Assembly (NCBI RefSeq): GCF_014764505.1
Contig: NZ_JACXWX010000011.1
Location: 62,001 to 126,000 of the forward strand
Reading direction: 5' to 3'
Source of the DNA: Phormidium tenue FACHB-886
GTDB lineage: Bacteria; Cyanobacteriota; Cyanobacteriia; Elainellales; Elainellaceae
Length of the DNA stretch: 64,000 nucleotides
Both the position numbers and the translations under genes were made by a program. The notes under the pieces were generated by a model. That model worked only from the letters and a program-made list of their open reading frames with translations, had not been told where the DNA came from and did not search any database. Shown here piece after piece: positions 33,993-41,559 of the stretch; the first letter of the stretch is position 1, and the number at the start of each line of letters is the position of its first letter.

Positions 33993-34106
33993 CTATGAGT
34001 TCTCTCCTCCACGGCTGACAGTCTGGATATACAAAATCACCAGAAATAAAGAAGGAACCAGGACAAAGAGAATAGTTGCAACAAACCCCAGATCATTAAC
34101 TTGCAT
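33993..34106 (-). CDS. psbM: Photosystem II reaction-centre protein M
   Basis: A 37-residue single-span thylakoid protein, [20 protein letters not shown] followed by [17 protein letters not shown]. PsbM forms the dimer interface of photosystem II. The start [10 protein letters not shown] and the single helix ending LYIQT are characteristic; the tail after IQT varies among species. It is too short to be found by size filters. It converges with psaD and is followed (upstream side) by the ferredoxin gene about 120 bp away. Confidence 0.96.
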   Translation of the reverse strand: MQVNDLGFVATILFVLVPSLFLVILYIQTVSRGGENS

Positions 34107-34224
34107 TAGACCCAGCCTCGTATAATTTCAGCTTCAGCAAAACAAACTATAGGATTAGGATACAACGCCATCTGACTAAAACGAGTGAGCAAGCTTACTC
34201 ACCCATCCAAAACAAGCAGGCTGG

Positions 34225-34674
34225 CTAAGCTTTCTTACTGGGCTTGGTAACCACGCTGACTGGGCCATGCACCAGCGCTTGGCAGGCAAGGCGGCAGTTT
34301 GCCGATCGCTTGCGAAGCTTGCGATCTTCCACTTCCGTTCGAGGCGATAGGTTTTCCATGCCTTCTGTAATTTCCACAATGCAAGTGCCACACTGCCCAT
34401 AACCACCGCAGTTCATCATCTTGCCTGAAAAGGTATAGAGGTCGATCTGGTTTTCCAGCGCCTTGAATCGGAGATTAGCTCCGTCCATGGCAAACACCTC
34501 TTTGTCTTCTTTAACAAACTTAATATTAGGCATCAGCTTCGATTTGGCAGCCGCGATCGGCTCGGTGTTTGGCACAGAATCTGGTGTTACGGCTGGTTCA
34601 GCAGCGAGTTCGGTTTCTTGCCCAATCAGTTGATTGAGGTTTTGGTGGAGTTCATCTTTTGCGCCTGTTTGCAT
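34225..34674 (-). CDS. [2Fe-2S] ferredoxin with N-terminal extension
   Basis: 149 residues. The C-terminal ~100 (from [20 protein letters not shown]) are a plant/adrenodoxin-type ferredoxin domain with ligands in [10 protein letters not shown] (three Cys) and a fourth Cys in RLACQ (about residue 130). The acidic N-terminal ~47 residues ([20 protein letters not shown]) are Ala/Glu/Pro-rich; an internal ATG at residue 48 with weak Shine-Dalgarno could give the short form. The gene is divergent from psbB, a pairing I recall in other cyanobacteria. Its electron partner is unknown. Confidence 0.9.
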   Translation of the reverse strand: MQTGAKDELHQNLNQLIGQETELAAEPAVTPDSVPNTEPIAAAKSKLMPNIKFVKEDKEVFAMDGANLRFKALENQIDLYTFSGKMMNCGGYGQCGTCIVEITEGMENLSPRTEVEDRKLRKRSANCRLACQALVHGPVSVVTKPSKKA

Positions 34675-35016
34675 AGTGCTTGCAATCGCCTCTCACACTA
34701 GTTACACTTCTTTATACACTTTCATTTTTACAAGCTTATTGTCAAACTATGCAAGAGTCGGTTTTCCACTTTTCTTAAGGATGACCGATTTTTTGGCAAT
34801 TGGGCGACGGCAAGCAATCAATTTGGGGCAGTGTTTTAACGGCGGGTCATTTTTTGCGGCAGGAGCTTCATCCTCTCTTCAAAGCGTGAACCATTAGCGC
34901 TAGGCACTCCCTCACCTGCAAATTCGATGTCACTGAATCTGGTAGGCTAACCAGTATCAGATACCTTTAATAGGCTGAAACAAGCGTTGAAACTAGATAT
35001 AGGAGGAGCGTAGTCG
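34675..35016. other. Divergent promoter region of the ferredoxin gene and psbB
   Basis: A 342-bp spacer with no gene. It must hold the promoters of the divergent ferredoxin and psbB genes, but I cannot pick a clear -35/-10 pair. A small hairpin TGGTAGGCTAACCA (34939-34953) lies about 65-80 bp before psbB, and the strong AGGAGGAG (about 35001-35008) is the psbB ribosome-binding site. Confidence 0.6.
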
Positions 35017-36549
35017 ATGGGACTACCCTGGTATCGCGTACACACAGTCGTCCTTAACGACCCCGGGCGATTGATTTCTGTACATTTGATGCACACTGCC
35101 TTAGTGGCAGGCTGGGCTGGCTCAATGGCACTCTACGAGCTGGCTATTTTTGATCCCGGCGATCCGGTATTAAACCCGATGTGGCGGCAGGGCATGTTTG
35201 TGCTGCCCTTCATGACTCGTCTCGGTGTTACTGGCTCTTGGAGCGGCTGGAGTATTACAGGTGAAACGGGTGTTGATCCTGGTTTCTGGTCATTTGAAGG
35301 CGTTGCGGCAGCACACATCGTTCTGTCGGGTCTGCTGTTCTTGGCTGCCTGTTGGCACTGGGTTTATTGGGACTTAGAGCTGTTCAGAGATCCTCGCACA
35401 GGCGAGCCTGCACTGGACTTGCCTAAGATGTTCGGTATCCATTTGTTTCTATCTGGTCTACTTTGCTTTAGCTTTGGCGCATTCCACCTGACGGGTGTAT
35501 TTGGCCCCGGCATGTGGGTTTCTGATCCATATGCTTTAACGGGTCACGTGCAGCCTGTTGCCCCGGCGTGGGGTCCAGAAGGGTTCGATCCCTTCAATCC
35601 AGGCGGTATTGTGGCTCACCATATTGCAGCGGGTGTGGTTGGCATCATCGCAGGCTTATTCCACCTAACGGTGCGCCCGCCAGAGCGCCTCTATCGCGCT
35701 CTGCGGATGGGTAATATTGAAACCGTACTTTCCAGCAGTATTGCAGCAGTGTTCTTTGCGGCATTTGTGGTTGCAGGAACGATGTGGTACGGCAACGCTG
35801 CTACTCCGGTTGAGCTGTTTGGACCAACCCGCTACCAGTGGGACAGCGGCTACTATAAGCAAGAGATGGATCGCCGTGTTCAAGCTAGCTTGGCAAGTGG
35901 CGCAACTCCATCAGAGGCTTGGTCTGCTATTCCTGAGAAGCTAGCGTTCTACGACTACATTGGCAACAACCCTGCCAAAGGTGGTCTGTTCCGCACCGGT
36001 CCCATGGTCAATGGCGATGGTATTGCCGAAGGCTGGGATGGTCATGCCGTGTTCAAGGATGCTGAAGGACGCGAACTTACCGTGCGCCGGATGCCCAACT
36101 TCTTTGAAACCTTCCCGGTTGTGTTAACAGATGCGGATGGCATTATCCGCGCTGACATCCCGTTCCGGCGGGCAGAGTCGAAGTACAGCTTTGAGCAAGC
36201 TGGCGTTACGGTCAGCTTCTATGGTGGCAACCTGGATGGGCAGACCTTTGATGATGCAGCTGTAGTGAAGCGCTATGCCCGTAAGGCTCAACTCGGTGAA
36301 GCCTTCGAGTTTGACACAGAAACGTTGAACTCGGATGGGGTGTTCCGCACAAGTCCACGTGGCTGGTTCACCTTTGGTCACGCTTGTTTCGCGCTACTGT
36401 TCTTCTTCGGTCACATCTGGCATGGTTCTCGGACACTGTTCCGTGATGTCTTTGCTGGAATTGACCCCGATCTATCGGAAGAGCAAGTGGAATGGGGCTT
36501 CTTCCAGAAGCTGGGTGACAAAACCACCCGTCGGAAGCAGCAAGTCTAA
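35017..36549 (+). CDS. psbB: Photosystem II CP47 chlorophyll apoprotein
   Basis: 510 residues, six membrane spans and a large lumenal loop. The sequence begins [20 protein letters not shown] with [20 protein letters not shown], and carries the chlorophyll-binding His residues ([43 protein letters not shown]). The long lumenal loop (about 260-440) includes [20 protein letters not shown]. The C-terminus is [18 protein letters not shown]47 is a core antenna of photosystem II. The ATG at 35017 follows AGGAGGAG. A terminator at 36557 separates it from psbT. Confidence 0.99.
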   Translation: MGLPWYRVHTVVLNDPGRLISVHLMHTALVAGWAGSMALYELAIFDPGDPVLNPMWRQGMFVLPFMTRLGVTGSWSGWSITGETGVDPGFWSFEGVAAAHIVLSGLLFLAACWHWVYWDLELFRDPRTGEPALDLPKMFGIHLFLSGLLCFSFGAFHLTGVFGPGMWVSDPYALTGHVQPVAPAWGPEGFDPFNPGGIVAHHIAAGVVGIIAGLFHLTVRPPERLYRALRMGNIETVLSSSIAAVFFAAFVVAGTMWYGNAATPVELFGPTRYQWDSGYYKQEMDRRVQASLASGATPSEAWSAIPEKLAFYDYIGNNPAKGGLFRTGPMVNGDGIAEGWDGHAVFKDAEGRELTVRRMPNFFETFPVVLTDADGIIRADIPFRRAESKYSFEQAGVTVSFYGGNLDGQTFDDAAVVKRYARKAQLGEAFEFDTETLNSDGVFRTSPRGWFTFGHACFALLFFFGHIWHGSRTLFRDVFAGIDPDLSEEQVEWGFFQKLGDKTTRRKQQV

Positions 36550-36556
36550 GCTTGTG

Positions 36557-36598
36557 GGGCTGGAATGTTTTCCCATTCCAGCCCTTTCGAGCTTTTCC
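36557..36598 (+). terminator. Terminator or attenuator between psbB and psbT
   Basis: GGGCTGGAATG (36557-36567), loop TTTTCC, CATTCCAGCCC (36574-36584), then TTTCGAGCTTTT. A perfect 11-bp stem with an interrupted U-tract directly after the psbB stop. It probably limits read-through into psbT or gives partial termination. Confidence 0.8.
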
Positions 36599-36655
36599 AT
36601 TTTGCTAATTTGCATGGAATACTATAAGTAGCTCATTCTCTGAGGATCTCCAATC

Positions 36656-36754
36656 ATGGAAAGCGTTGCATATATTTTGGTTTTGGCTCTGGGAATTGCT
36701 GTGCTGTTCTTTGCGATCGCCTTCCGCGAACCGCCTCGTATCAGCAAAGACTAA
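36656..36754 (+). CDS. psbT: Photosystem II reaction-centre protein T
   Basis: A 32-residue single-span protein, MESVAYILVLALGIAVLFFA followed by IAFREPPRISKD. This is the PsbT sequence pattern (MESVAYILVL..., FREPPRI). It sits at the photosystem II dimer interface. The gene follows psbB by 106 bp with the hairpin between them; a weak GAGGATC Shine-Dalgarno precedes the ATG. Confidence 0.97.
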   Translation: MESVAYILVLALGIAVLFFAIAFREPPRISKD

Positions 36755-36968
36755 ATTCTCCTCTTCGTAATTTAATATTTTACGCACAAGCCTGAGTCAG
36801 CCACAGTGAGCGTTTGGAGAGTTCCAAATGGTTCATTTGTTCGGTATGCTCAGGTTTTTGCTTATGTATCTGCAAGAGGCAATTGCAGTATGATGGCAGG
36901 TGAGGGGTTGCAATTGCGGTAAACGCAGCATTGTCTTGAGCCTGTCTAGTTGCGGGGAAGGGGGGTTT

Positions 36969-37505
36969 ATGCGCTGTCCAGTTTGTCAGTGCCCAGATAA
37001 CCGGGTATTGGAATCGCGTTCTGCAGAATCGGGGCATAGCGTCCGACGACGTAGAGAGTGTTTGCAGTGCAATCACCGCTTCACCACCTACGAACGCATT
37101 GAATTTGTGCCAATCGTAGTAATCAAGCAAAGTGGCGATCGAGAATCATTCGATCGCTCTAAAGTGCTGCGCGGTATTGTTCGTGCCTGTGAGAAAACAG
37201 GCATTTCGACCGTCAAGCTTGAGAACATTGTGGAGGAAATCGAGACGGAGCTGCAGCAGCGAGCCGTCCGAGAAGTTCACAGCAGTGAGATTGGTGAGCT
37301 GGTTTTGAAGCATCTCCGTAGCCTCAATGAGGTTGCCTACATTCGCTTTGCCTCAGTCCACAAGCAGTTTCGTGGGATTCGAGATTTTGTTGAAACACTG
37401 GACCATTTGAAAGAAACTGCCGATCAGATAGACAAGCCAGGAGAGGAACCCATAGGCGAAGCGGAGATCGAACGCGATCGAGTAGGGGCTTCTCCTTCTC
37501 GGTAA
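36969..37505 (+). CDS. nrdR: Transcriptional repressor NrdR
   Basis: 178 residues from [20 protein letters not shown]; an upstream open frame to 36900 is not needed. A zinc ribbon uses C3, C6, C31 and C34 (CPVC ... CLQC), followed by the [10 protein letters not shown] motif and an ATP-cone domain ([40 protein letters not shown]). NrdR represses ribonucleotide reductase genes in response to (d)ATP. A GGGAAGGGGGG stretch before the ATG provides the ribosome-binding site. The C-terminal tail after residue ~155 is variable. Confidence 0.95.
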   Translation: MRCPVCQCPDNRVLESRSAESGHSVRRRRECLQCNHRFTTYERIEFVPIVVIKQSGDRESFDRSKVLRGIVRACEKTGISTVKLENIVEEIETELQQRAVREVHSSEIGELVLKHLRSLNEVAYIRFASVHKQFRGIRDFVETLDHLKETADQIDKPGEEPIGEAEIERDRVGASPSR

Positions 37506-37844
37506 GTTAGTAATTCAATCATCCCCTTGATTGAGCGGATAGTGAACCCCAATCCTGTTCATTGCGCTGATGTCAGGTACTTTTAGCAGAAAACTAGACT
37601 TGGCGTATGAGCTTGCGATGGGATTTAATAAATTATCAGTCCTCTTCAAGAGGATTTGATTGCAACCAGAATTAAGCTATCATGGTTCTCCTAGGGTCTG
37701 AGAAAATTAGAACCCGGATTTACCGGAGCCGTTTTGATAGCTGATTGGTCTATGAGTTTAGCTCAGGATTCAAGAGCCAGCAAAGATCGCGCACGATAAA
37801 CAGCACTACTACTCAACGGAGATCACCACCAGGAAAACTATCGC
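37506..37844. other. rps1 upstream spacer
   Basis: A 339-bp gap with no gene found. It holds a short hairpin TCCTCTTCAAGAGGA (near 37640-37654), and the rps1 ribosome-binding site (AGGA) just before 37845. A promoter must be here but no pair of elements is convincing. Confidence 0.5.
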
Positions 37845-38813
37845 ATGGTCAATCAGGAACTTATAGACATTGGTTTTACTCACGACGATTTTGCCGCTCT
37901 CCTCGACAAGTACGATTACCACTTCAGTCCTGGGGATATCGTGGCTGGGACAGTATTCAGCATCGAGCCGAGGGGGGCACTGATTGACATTGGTGCCAAA
38001 ACAGCCGCTTATATCCCCATTCAAGAGATGTCTATCAACCGGATAGACACTCCCGAAGAGGTACTGCAATCTAACGAAACCCGCGAGTTCTTCATCCTCA
38101 CCGATGAAAATGAGGATGGGCAGCTTACGCTGTCGATTCGGCGGATTGAGTACATGCGCGCTTGGGAACGTGTTCGGCAGCTTCAGGCAGAAGATGCTAC
38201 TGTTCGCTCTGCCGTATTTGCTACTAACCGAGGCGGCGCCCTGGTTCGGATTGAGGGATTGCGGGGCTTTATCCCTGGTTCTCACATCAGCACTCGCAAG
38301 CCTAAGGAAGACTTGGTGGGCGAAGAGCTACCGCTGAAGTTTTTGGAGGTAGATGAAGATCGCAACCGCCTGGTGTTGAGCCATCGTCGAGCGCTAGTTG
38401 AGCGTAAGATGAACCGCTTGGAAGTTGGCGAGGTTGTGATCGGCACAGTTCGCGGTCTGAAGCCTTATGGTGCCTTTATCGATATCGGTGGTGTGAGTGG
38501 TCTGCTGCACATCTCAGAGATTTCTCACGATCACATCGACACGCCGCACAGCGTCTTCAACGTCAATGACGAAGTGAAGGTGATGATCATCGATCTTGAT
38601 GCCGAGCGCGGTCGCATCTCCTTGTCCACCAAGCAGCTGGAGCCGGAACCAGGTGATATGGTGAAGAATCCGCAGGTGGTGTACGACAAGGCAGAAGAGA
38701 TGGCAGAGAAGTATCGCGAGCGGATGCTGCAACAATCTCAGCCCAAGCAAATGGCGCTAGAAGAAGAAGTAGTAGTGGTTGAAGACCTTCCTCCGGCAAC
38801 GGAAGAGGAATAG
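37845..38813 (+). CDS. rpsA: 30S ribosomal protein S1 (three S1 domains)
   Basis: 322 residues, the shorter cyanobacterial/chloroplast-type S1. Three S1 RNA-binding domains are visible at about 26-95 (GDIVAGTVFSIEPRGALIDI), 112-180 (TVRSAVFATNRGGALVRIEG) and 195-265 (VGEVVIGTVRGLKPYGAFID). The tail is Glu/Val-rich (MALEEEVVVVEDLPPATEEE). S1 helps mRNA bind the ribosome. A perfect 16-bp-stem terminator follows at 38852. Its closeness to psbB, psbT and nrdR matches what I recall of cyanobacterial gene order. Confidence 0.96.
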   Translation: MVNQELIDIGFTHDDFAALLDKYDYHFSPGDIVAGTVFSIEPRGALIDIGAKTAAYIPIQEMSINRIDTPEEVLQSNETREFFILTDENEDGQLTLSIRRIEYMRAWERVRQLQAEDATVRSAVFATNRGGALVRIEGLRGFIPGSHISTRKPKEDLVGEELPLKFLEVDEDRNRLVLSHRRALVERKMNRLEVGEVVIGTVRGLKPYGAFIDIGGVSGLLHISEISHDHIDTPHSVFNVNDEVKVMIIDLDAERGRISLSTKQLEPEPGDMVKNPQVVYDKAEEMAEKYRERMLQQSQPKQMALEEEVVVVEDLPPATEEE

Positions 38814-38851
38814 GCTGCAGTCGATCGCCTTTAAGTTGTGAATAGCTTAGA

Positions 38852-38886
38852 GAACAAAAAAGGAGGGTTACCCTCCTTTTTTGTTC
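38852..38886 (+). terminator. Rho-independent terminator of rps1
   Basis: GAACAAAAAAGGAGGG (38852-38867), loop TTA, CCCTCCTTTTTTGTTC (38871-38886): a perfect 16-bp stem containing its own T-tract. It works in either direction in principle, but only rps1 reads into it. Confidence 0.92.
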
Positions 38887-38933
38887 AGCCTGTAGATCGA
38901 GTCTGTTTTCAATGCCGGTGCTTGGTGCTCTAG

Positions 38934-39046
38934 TATGGCGCTATGCCTCCGCTTGCATCTGCATCAAGACATTTTTGTAAAAGTCTTGCTTAGCGAAGCT
39001 TTTACAAAAAATAGTTGCCCTAATATACGCGGGTAGTGCTTTAGTA
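38934..39046. repeat. Dispersed palindromic element, copy E
   Basis: Outer ends: TATGGCGCTATGCC (38934-38947) and, on the opposite strand from 39046, TACTAAAGCACTACCCGCG, related but imperfect. Inner stem: ATTTTTGTAAAAG (38971-38983) with CTTTTACAAAAAAT (38999-39012), one bulged base, and a loop with TTAGCGAAG. It lies between the rps1 terminator and the HAD gene. Confidence 0.65.
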
Positions 39047-39060
39047 GGAGGTGAGTCAAG

Positions 39061-39804
39061 TTGATTGGAATTAGCTGTAGAGGCGTTACTTTTTCACCCA
39101 TCGAAGCTGTCATTTTCGATAAAGATGGAACCTTGGCAGCCGCTGAGAATTACCTCCGGAGTTTGGCTATACGGCGATCACGCCTGATCGATGCTCAAGT
39201 TCCAGGCGTTCAGGAACCACTCAACCTGGCGTTTGGTATTGAAGGAGAAGGGTTGGCTGCTGGCGGGCTAATGGCAGTCGGGTCACGCCAAGAAAACGAA
39301 ATTGCGGCAGCCGCCTATGTAGCAGAGACGGGGCGGGGCTGGATAGAGGCACTGGAGCTGGTGCGGGCAGCCTTTATTGAAGCCGACCAGTATCTCCGCC
39401 CTAAAGCGCCTCAAACACCACTTATGGCAGGTGCAGTCGAGCTACTGCAAGTGCTTCACCAAGCAAATATCAAAATCGCACTACTCTCTGCAGACAGCAC
39501 CACCGGAGTGCAAGAGTTTATCAGCTACTATCAGCTAGGGTCTTATATCTCGATTGGGCTAGGCGCAGACGGCTACCTAAGCAAAACTGAACCGCGCTTA
39601 CTCCAGAACCTCTTAAACAAGCTGGACACCCCCGCCGATCGCATCCTGGTCATTGGCGATGCTCTCAGCGATATAGAAGTTGCGCATGGGCTGGGGGCAG
39701 CAGGCTGTATTGGGGTAATCGGCGGATGGCAGCGATCGCTGCAGTTGAAGCAAGCAAGTGTGGTTACAAAATCCTTAACAGAGATTCACATTCAAGCTAT
39801 TTAA
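39061..39804 (+). CDS. HAD-superfamily phosphatase
   Basis: 247 residues. HAD motif I is FDKDGT (D20, D22), motif II is LLSADS, and motif IV is IGDALSDIEVA. The all-helical cap between residues ~30 and 115 is the small C1 type of phosphoglycolate-phosphatase-like proteins. The substrate is not clear. The start is TTG at 39061 supported by GGAGG 8-12 bp upstream. A 17-bp perfect hairpin follows the gene. Confidence 0.88.
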   Translation: MIGISCRGVTFSPIEAVIFDKDGTLAAAENYLRSLAIRRSRLIDAQVPGVQEPLNLAFGIEGEGLAAGGLMAVGSRQENEIAAAAYVAETGRGWIEALELVRAAFIEADQYLRPKAPQTPLMAGAVELLQVLHQANIKIALLSADSTTGVQEFISYYQLGSYISIGLGADGYLSKTEPRLLQNLLNKLDTPADRILVIGDALSDIEVAHGLGAAGCIGVIGGWQRSLQLKQASVVTKSLTEIHIQAI

Positions 39805-40139
39805 TCGCTTTCGCCTGTCTAGACGAATTGTTAGCCCAACATGTCACTGATGTTACATGTTTTATGTAACATCAGTGACAATTGCAGGATTGCGTCAGGG
39901 GGGTTTGGCAGAGCTTGCTAAGCTTCACTGATCCTTTCAAGGTGGAGAAGGTTAAGTTCACCTAAAGAAAAGGGAAGTGTGATATTCTCCAAAGCTAAAT
40001 GGGCTGTTCTAGCCCACTTCTTGTAGATAGGGCTAAGCCAAAATAAGAAAGGCATTCTGCGTCATCTGACCATGTTGCGCAGATTTTGTCTTCTGCAAGA
40101 AGTATTTCTCAGCCGTTTAGAATCAGCGAGGTTATTTCC
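39805..40139. other. metK upstream spacer
   Basis: 335 bp with no gene found. It begins with the 17-bp hairpin at 39842-39880. A hairpin GGGCTGTTCTAGCCC (near 40000-40014) lies about 125 bp before metK. I looked for a SAM riboswitch (SAM-I, SAM-II, SAM-IV patterns) and found none. Confidence 0.5.
39842..39880. repeat. Perfect 17-bp hairpin after the HAD gene
   Basis: TGTCACTGATGTTACAT (39842-39858), loop GTTTT, ATGTAACATCAGTGACA (39864-39880). There is no T-tract, so it is not a standard terminator. It may be a mobile hairpin or a binding site; the core TGTCACTG/CAGTGACA resembles an operator. Confidence 0.75.
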
Positions 40140-41402
40140 TTGTCTCGTCGTTATTTCTTTACATCCGAATCAGTTACGGAAGGTCACCCAGATAAGATTT
40201 GCGATCAGATCTCAGATACGATTCTGGATACCCTTTTGGCGCTCGATCCGACTAGTCGCGTTGCCGCAGAAGTGGTGGTCAATACAGGTTTAGTTCTGGT
40301 TACTGGCGAAATCACTACTTCTGCTCAAGTCAATCTTGTCGACCTAGTTCGGAAAAAGATTGCTGAAATTGGCTACACCGATTCCAACAATGGCTTTTCT
40401 GCCAATAGCTGCTCGGTGCTGCTAGCAATTGATGAACAGTCGCCTGATATCGCTCAAGGCGTTGACACCGCTCAGGAAACTCGTGAGCTAGCCAGCGACG
40501 AAGAGCTCGATGCCATTGGCGCAGGCGACCAAGGTTTAATGTTTGGCTTTGCCTGCAATGAAACCCCAGAGCTAATGCCGCTACCCATCTGCTTGGCGCA
40601 CCGGATTTCGCGCAAGCTCGCAGCCGTCCGCAAAACTGGACAGTTGCCTTATCTGCGTCCGGATGGCAAAACTCAGGTCACAGTCGCCTACGAAGACGGC
40701 AAGCCTATTGGCATTGATACTATTCTCGTTTCAACGCAGCACACTGCTACGATCGACGATATCACCGATGCAGCAGCGGTGCAGGCAAAGATTAGAGAAG
40801 ACCTCTGGGCATTAGTCGTTCTGCCCATCTTTGAGGGAATCGATGTTAAACCTGATAGCGAAACTCGCTTTTTGGTTAACCCCACGGGCAAGTTCGTGAT
40901 TGGCGGACCGCAGGGCGATTCTGGGCTCACGGGTCGAAAAATTATCGTCGATACCTACGGCGGCTATTCTCGTCACGGCGGCGGGGCGTTCTCTGGCAAA
41001 GATCCTACTAAAGTCGATCGCAGTGCTGCTTATGCCTGCCGTCATGTTGCTAAAAACATTGTGGCAGCCGGCTTGGCAGACAAGTGCGAGGTGCAGCTAA
41101 GCTATGCAATCGGCGTAGCACGTCCAGTCAGCATCCTGGTGGAAACGTTTGGGACGGGCAAAATCGACGATGAGCGGCTGCTAGAACTCGTCAAACAGCA
41201 CTTTGAATTGCGTCCAGCAGGTATCATTCAGAGTTTCAATCTGCGAAACCTGCCTAGCGATCGCGGTGGACGGTTCTACCAGGAGGTGGCAGCATATGGT
41301 CACTTTGGGCGGACTGACCTAGACCTGCCCTGGGAGCAAACCGACAAGGCGGCGCTTTTAAAGGAGGCGGCTAGCCAACTGCTTTCGGGTGCAGCCGTGT
41401 AG
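40140..41402 (+). CDS. metK: S-adenosylmethionine synthetase
   Basis: Makes SAM from methionine and ATP. I start it at TTG 40140 ([20 protein letters not shown]), preceded by GAGG at about -8; the longer frame to 40086 has a poor N-terminus. The 420-residue protein has [24 protein letters not shown] (ATP loop), [20 protein letters not shown] and [19 protein letters not shown], all diagnostic. It is monocistronic with a strong terminator. Confidence 0.98.
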   Translation: MSRRYFFTSESVTEGHPDKICDQISDTILDTLLALDPTSRVAAEVVVNTGLVLVTGEITTSAQVNLVDLVRKKIAEIGYTDSNNGFSANSCSVLLAIDEQSPDIAQGVDTAQETRELASDEELDAIGAGDQGLMFGFACNETPELMPLPICLAHRISRKLAAVRKTGQLPYLRPDGKTQVTVAYEDGKPIGIDTILVSTQHTATIDDITDAAAVQAKIREDLWALVVLPIFEGIDVKPDSETRFLVNPTGKFVIGGPQGDSGLTGRKIIVDTYGGYSRHGGGAFSGKDPTKVDRSAAYACRHVAKNIVAAGLADKCEVQLSYAIGVARPVSILVETFGTGKIDDERLLELVKQHFELRPAGIIQSFNLRNLPSDRGGRFYQEVAAYGHFGRTDLDLPWEQTDKAALLKEAASQLLSGAAV

Positions 41403-41422
41403 GCAGCTAATCAACAACACCA

Positions 41423-41453
41423 AAAAACCCTCACCGCCATGGTGAGGGTTTTT
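41423..41453 (+). terminator. Rho-independent terminator of metK
   Basis: AAAACCCTCACC (41424-41435), loop GCCAT, GGTGAGGGTTTTT (41441-41453). Strong stem with T-run, 21 bp past metK. Confidence 0.93.
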
Positions 41454-41559
41454 ATATAGCAAGTTTCACTTGAAAAATTGATTCAGTTTTGTTTCAGCAA
41501 GCGCTGTAAGACGCCCACTACCTAAACTTAGAACGCCAAGCACTTAGAACACTAACCAC

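Noticed and set aside
34634-34897. An 87-codon plus-strand frame in the ferredoxin/psbB spacer
   Set aside because: It overlaps the ferredoxin start in antisense, has a Ser/Phe-rich random composition, and lies in the psbB promoter region.
39805-40139. SAM riboswitch before metK
   Set aside because: No SAM-I, SAM-II or SAM-IV core was found; only simple hairpins are present.
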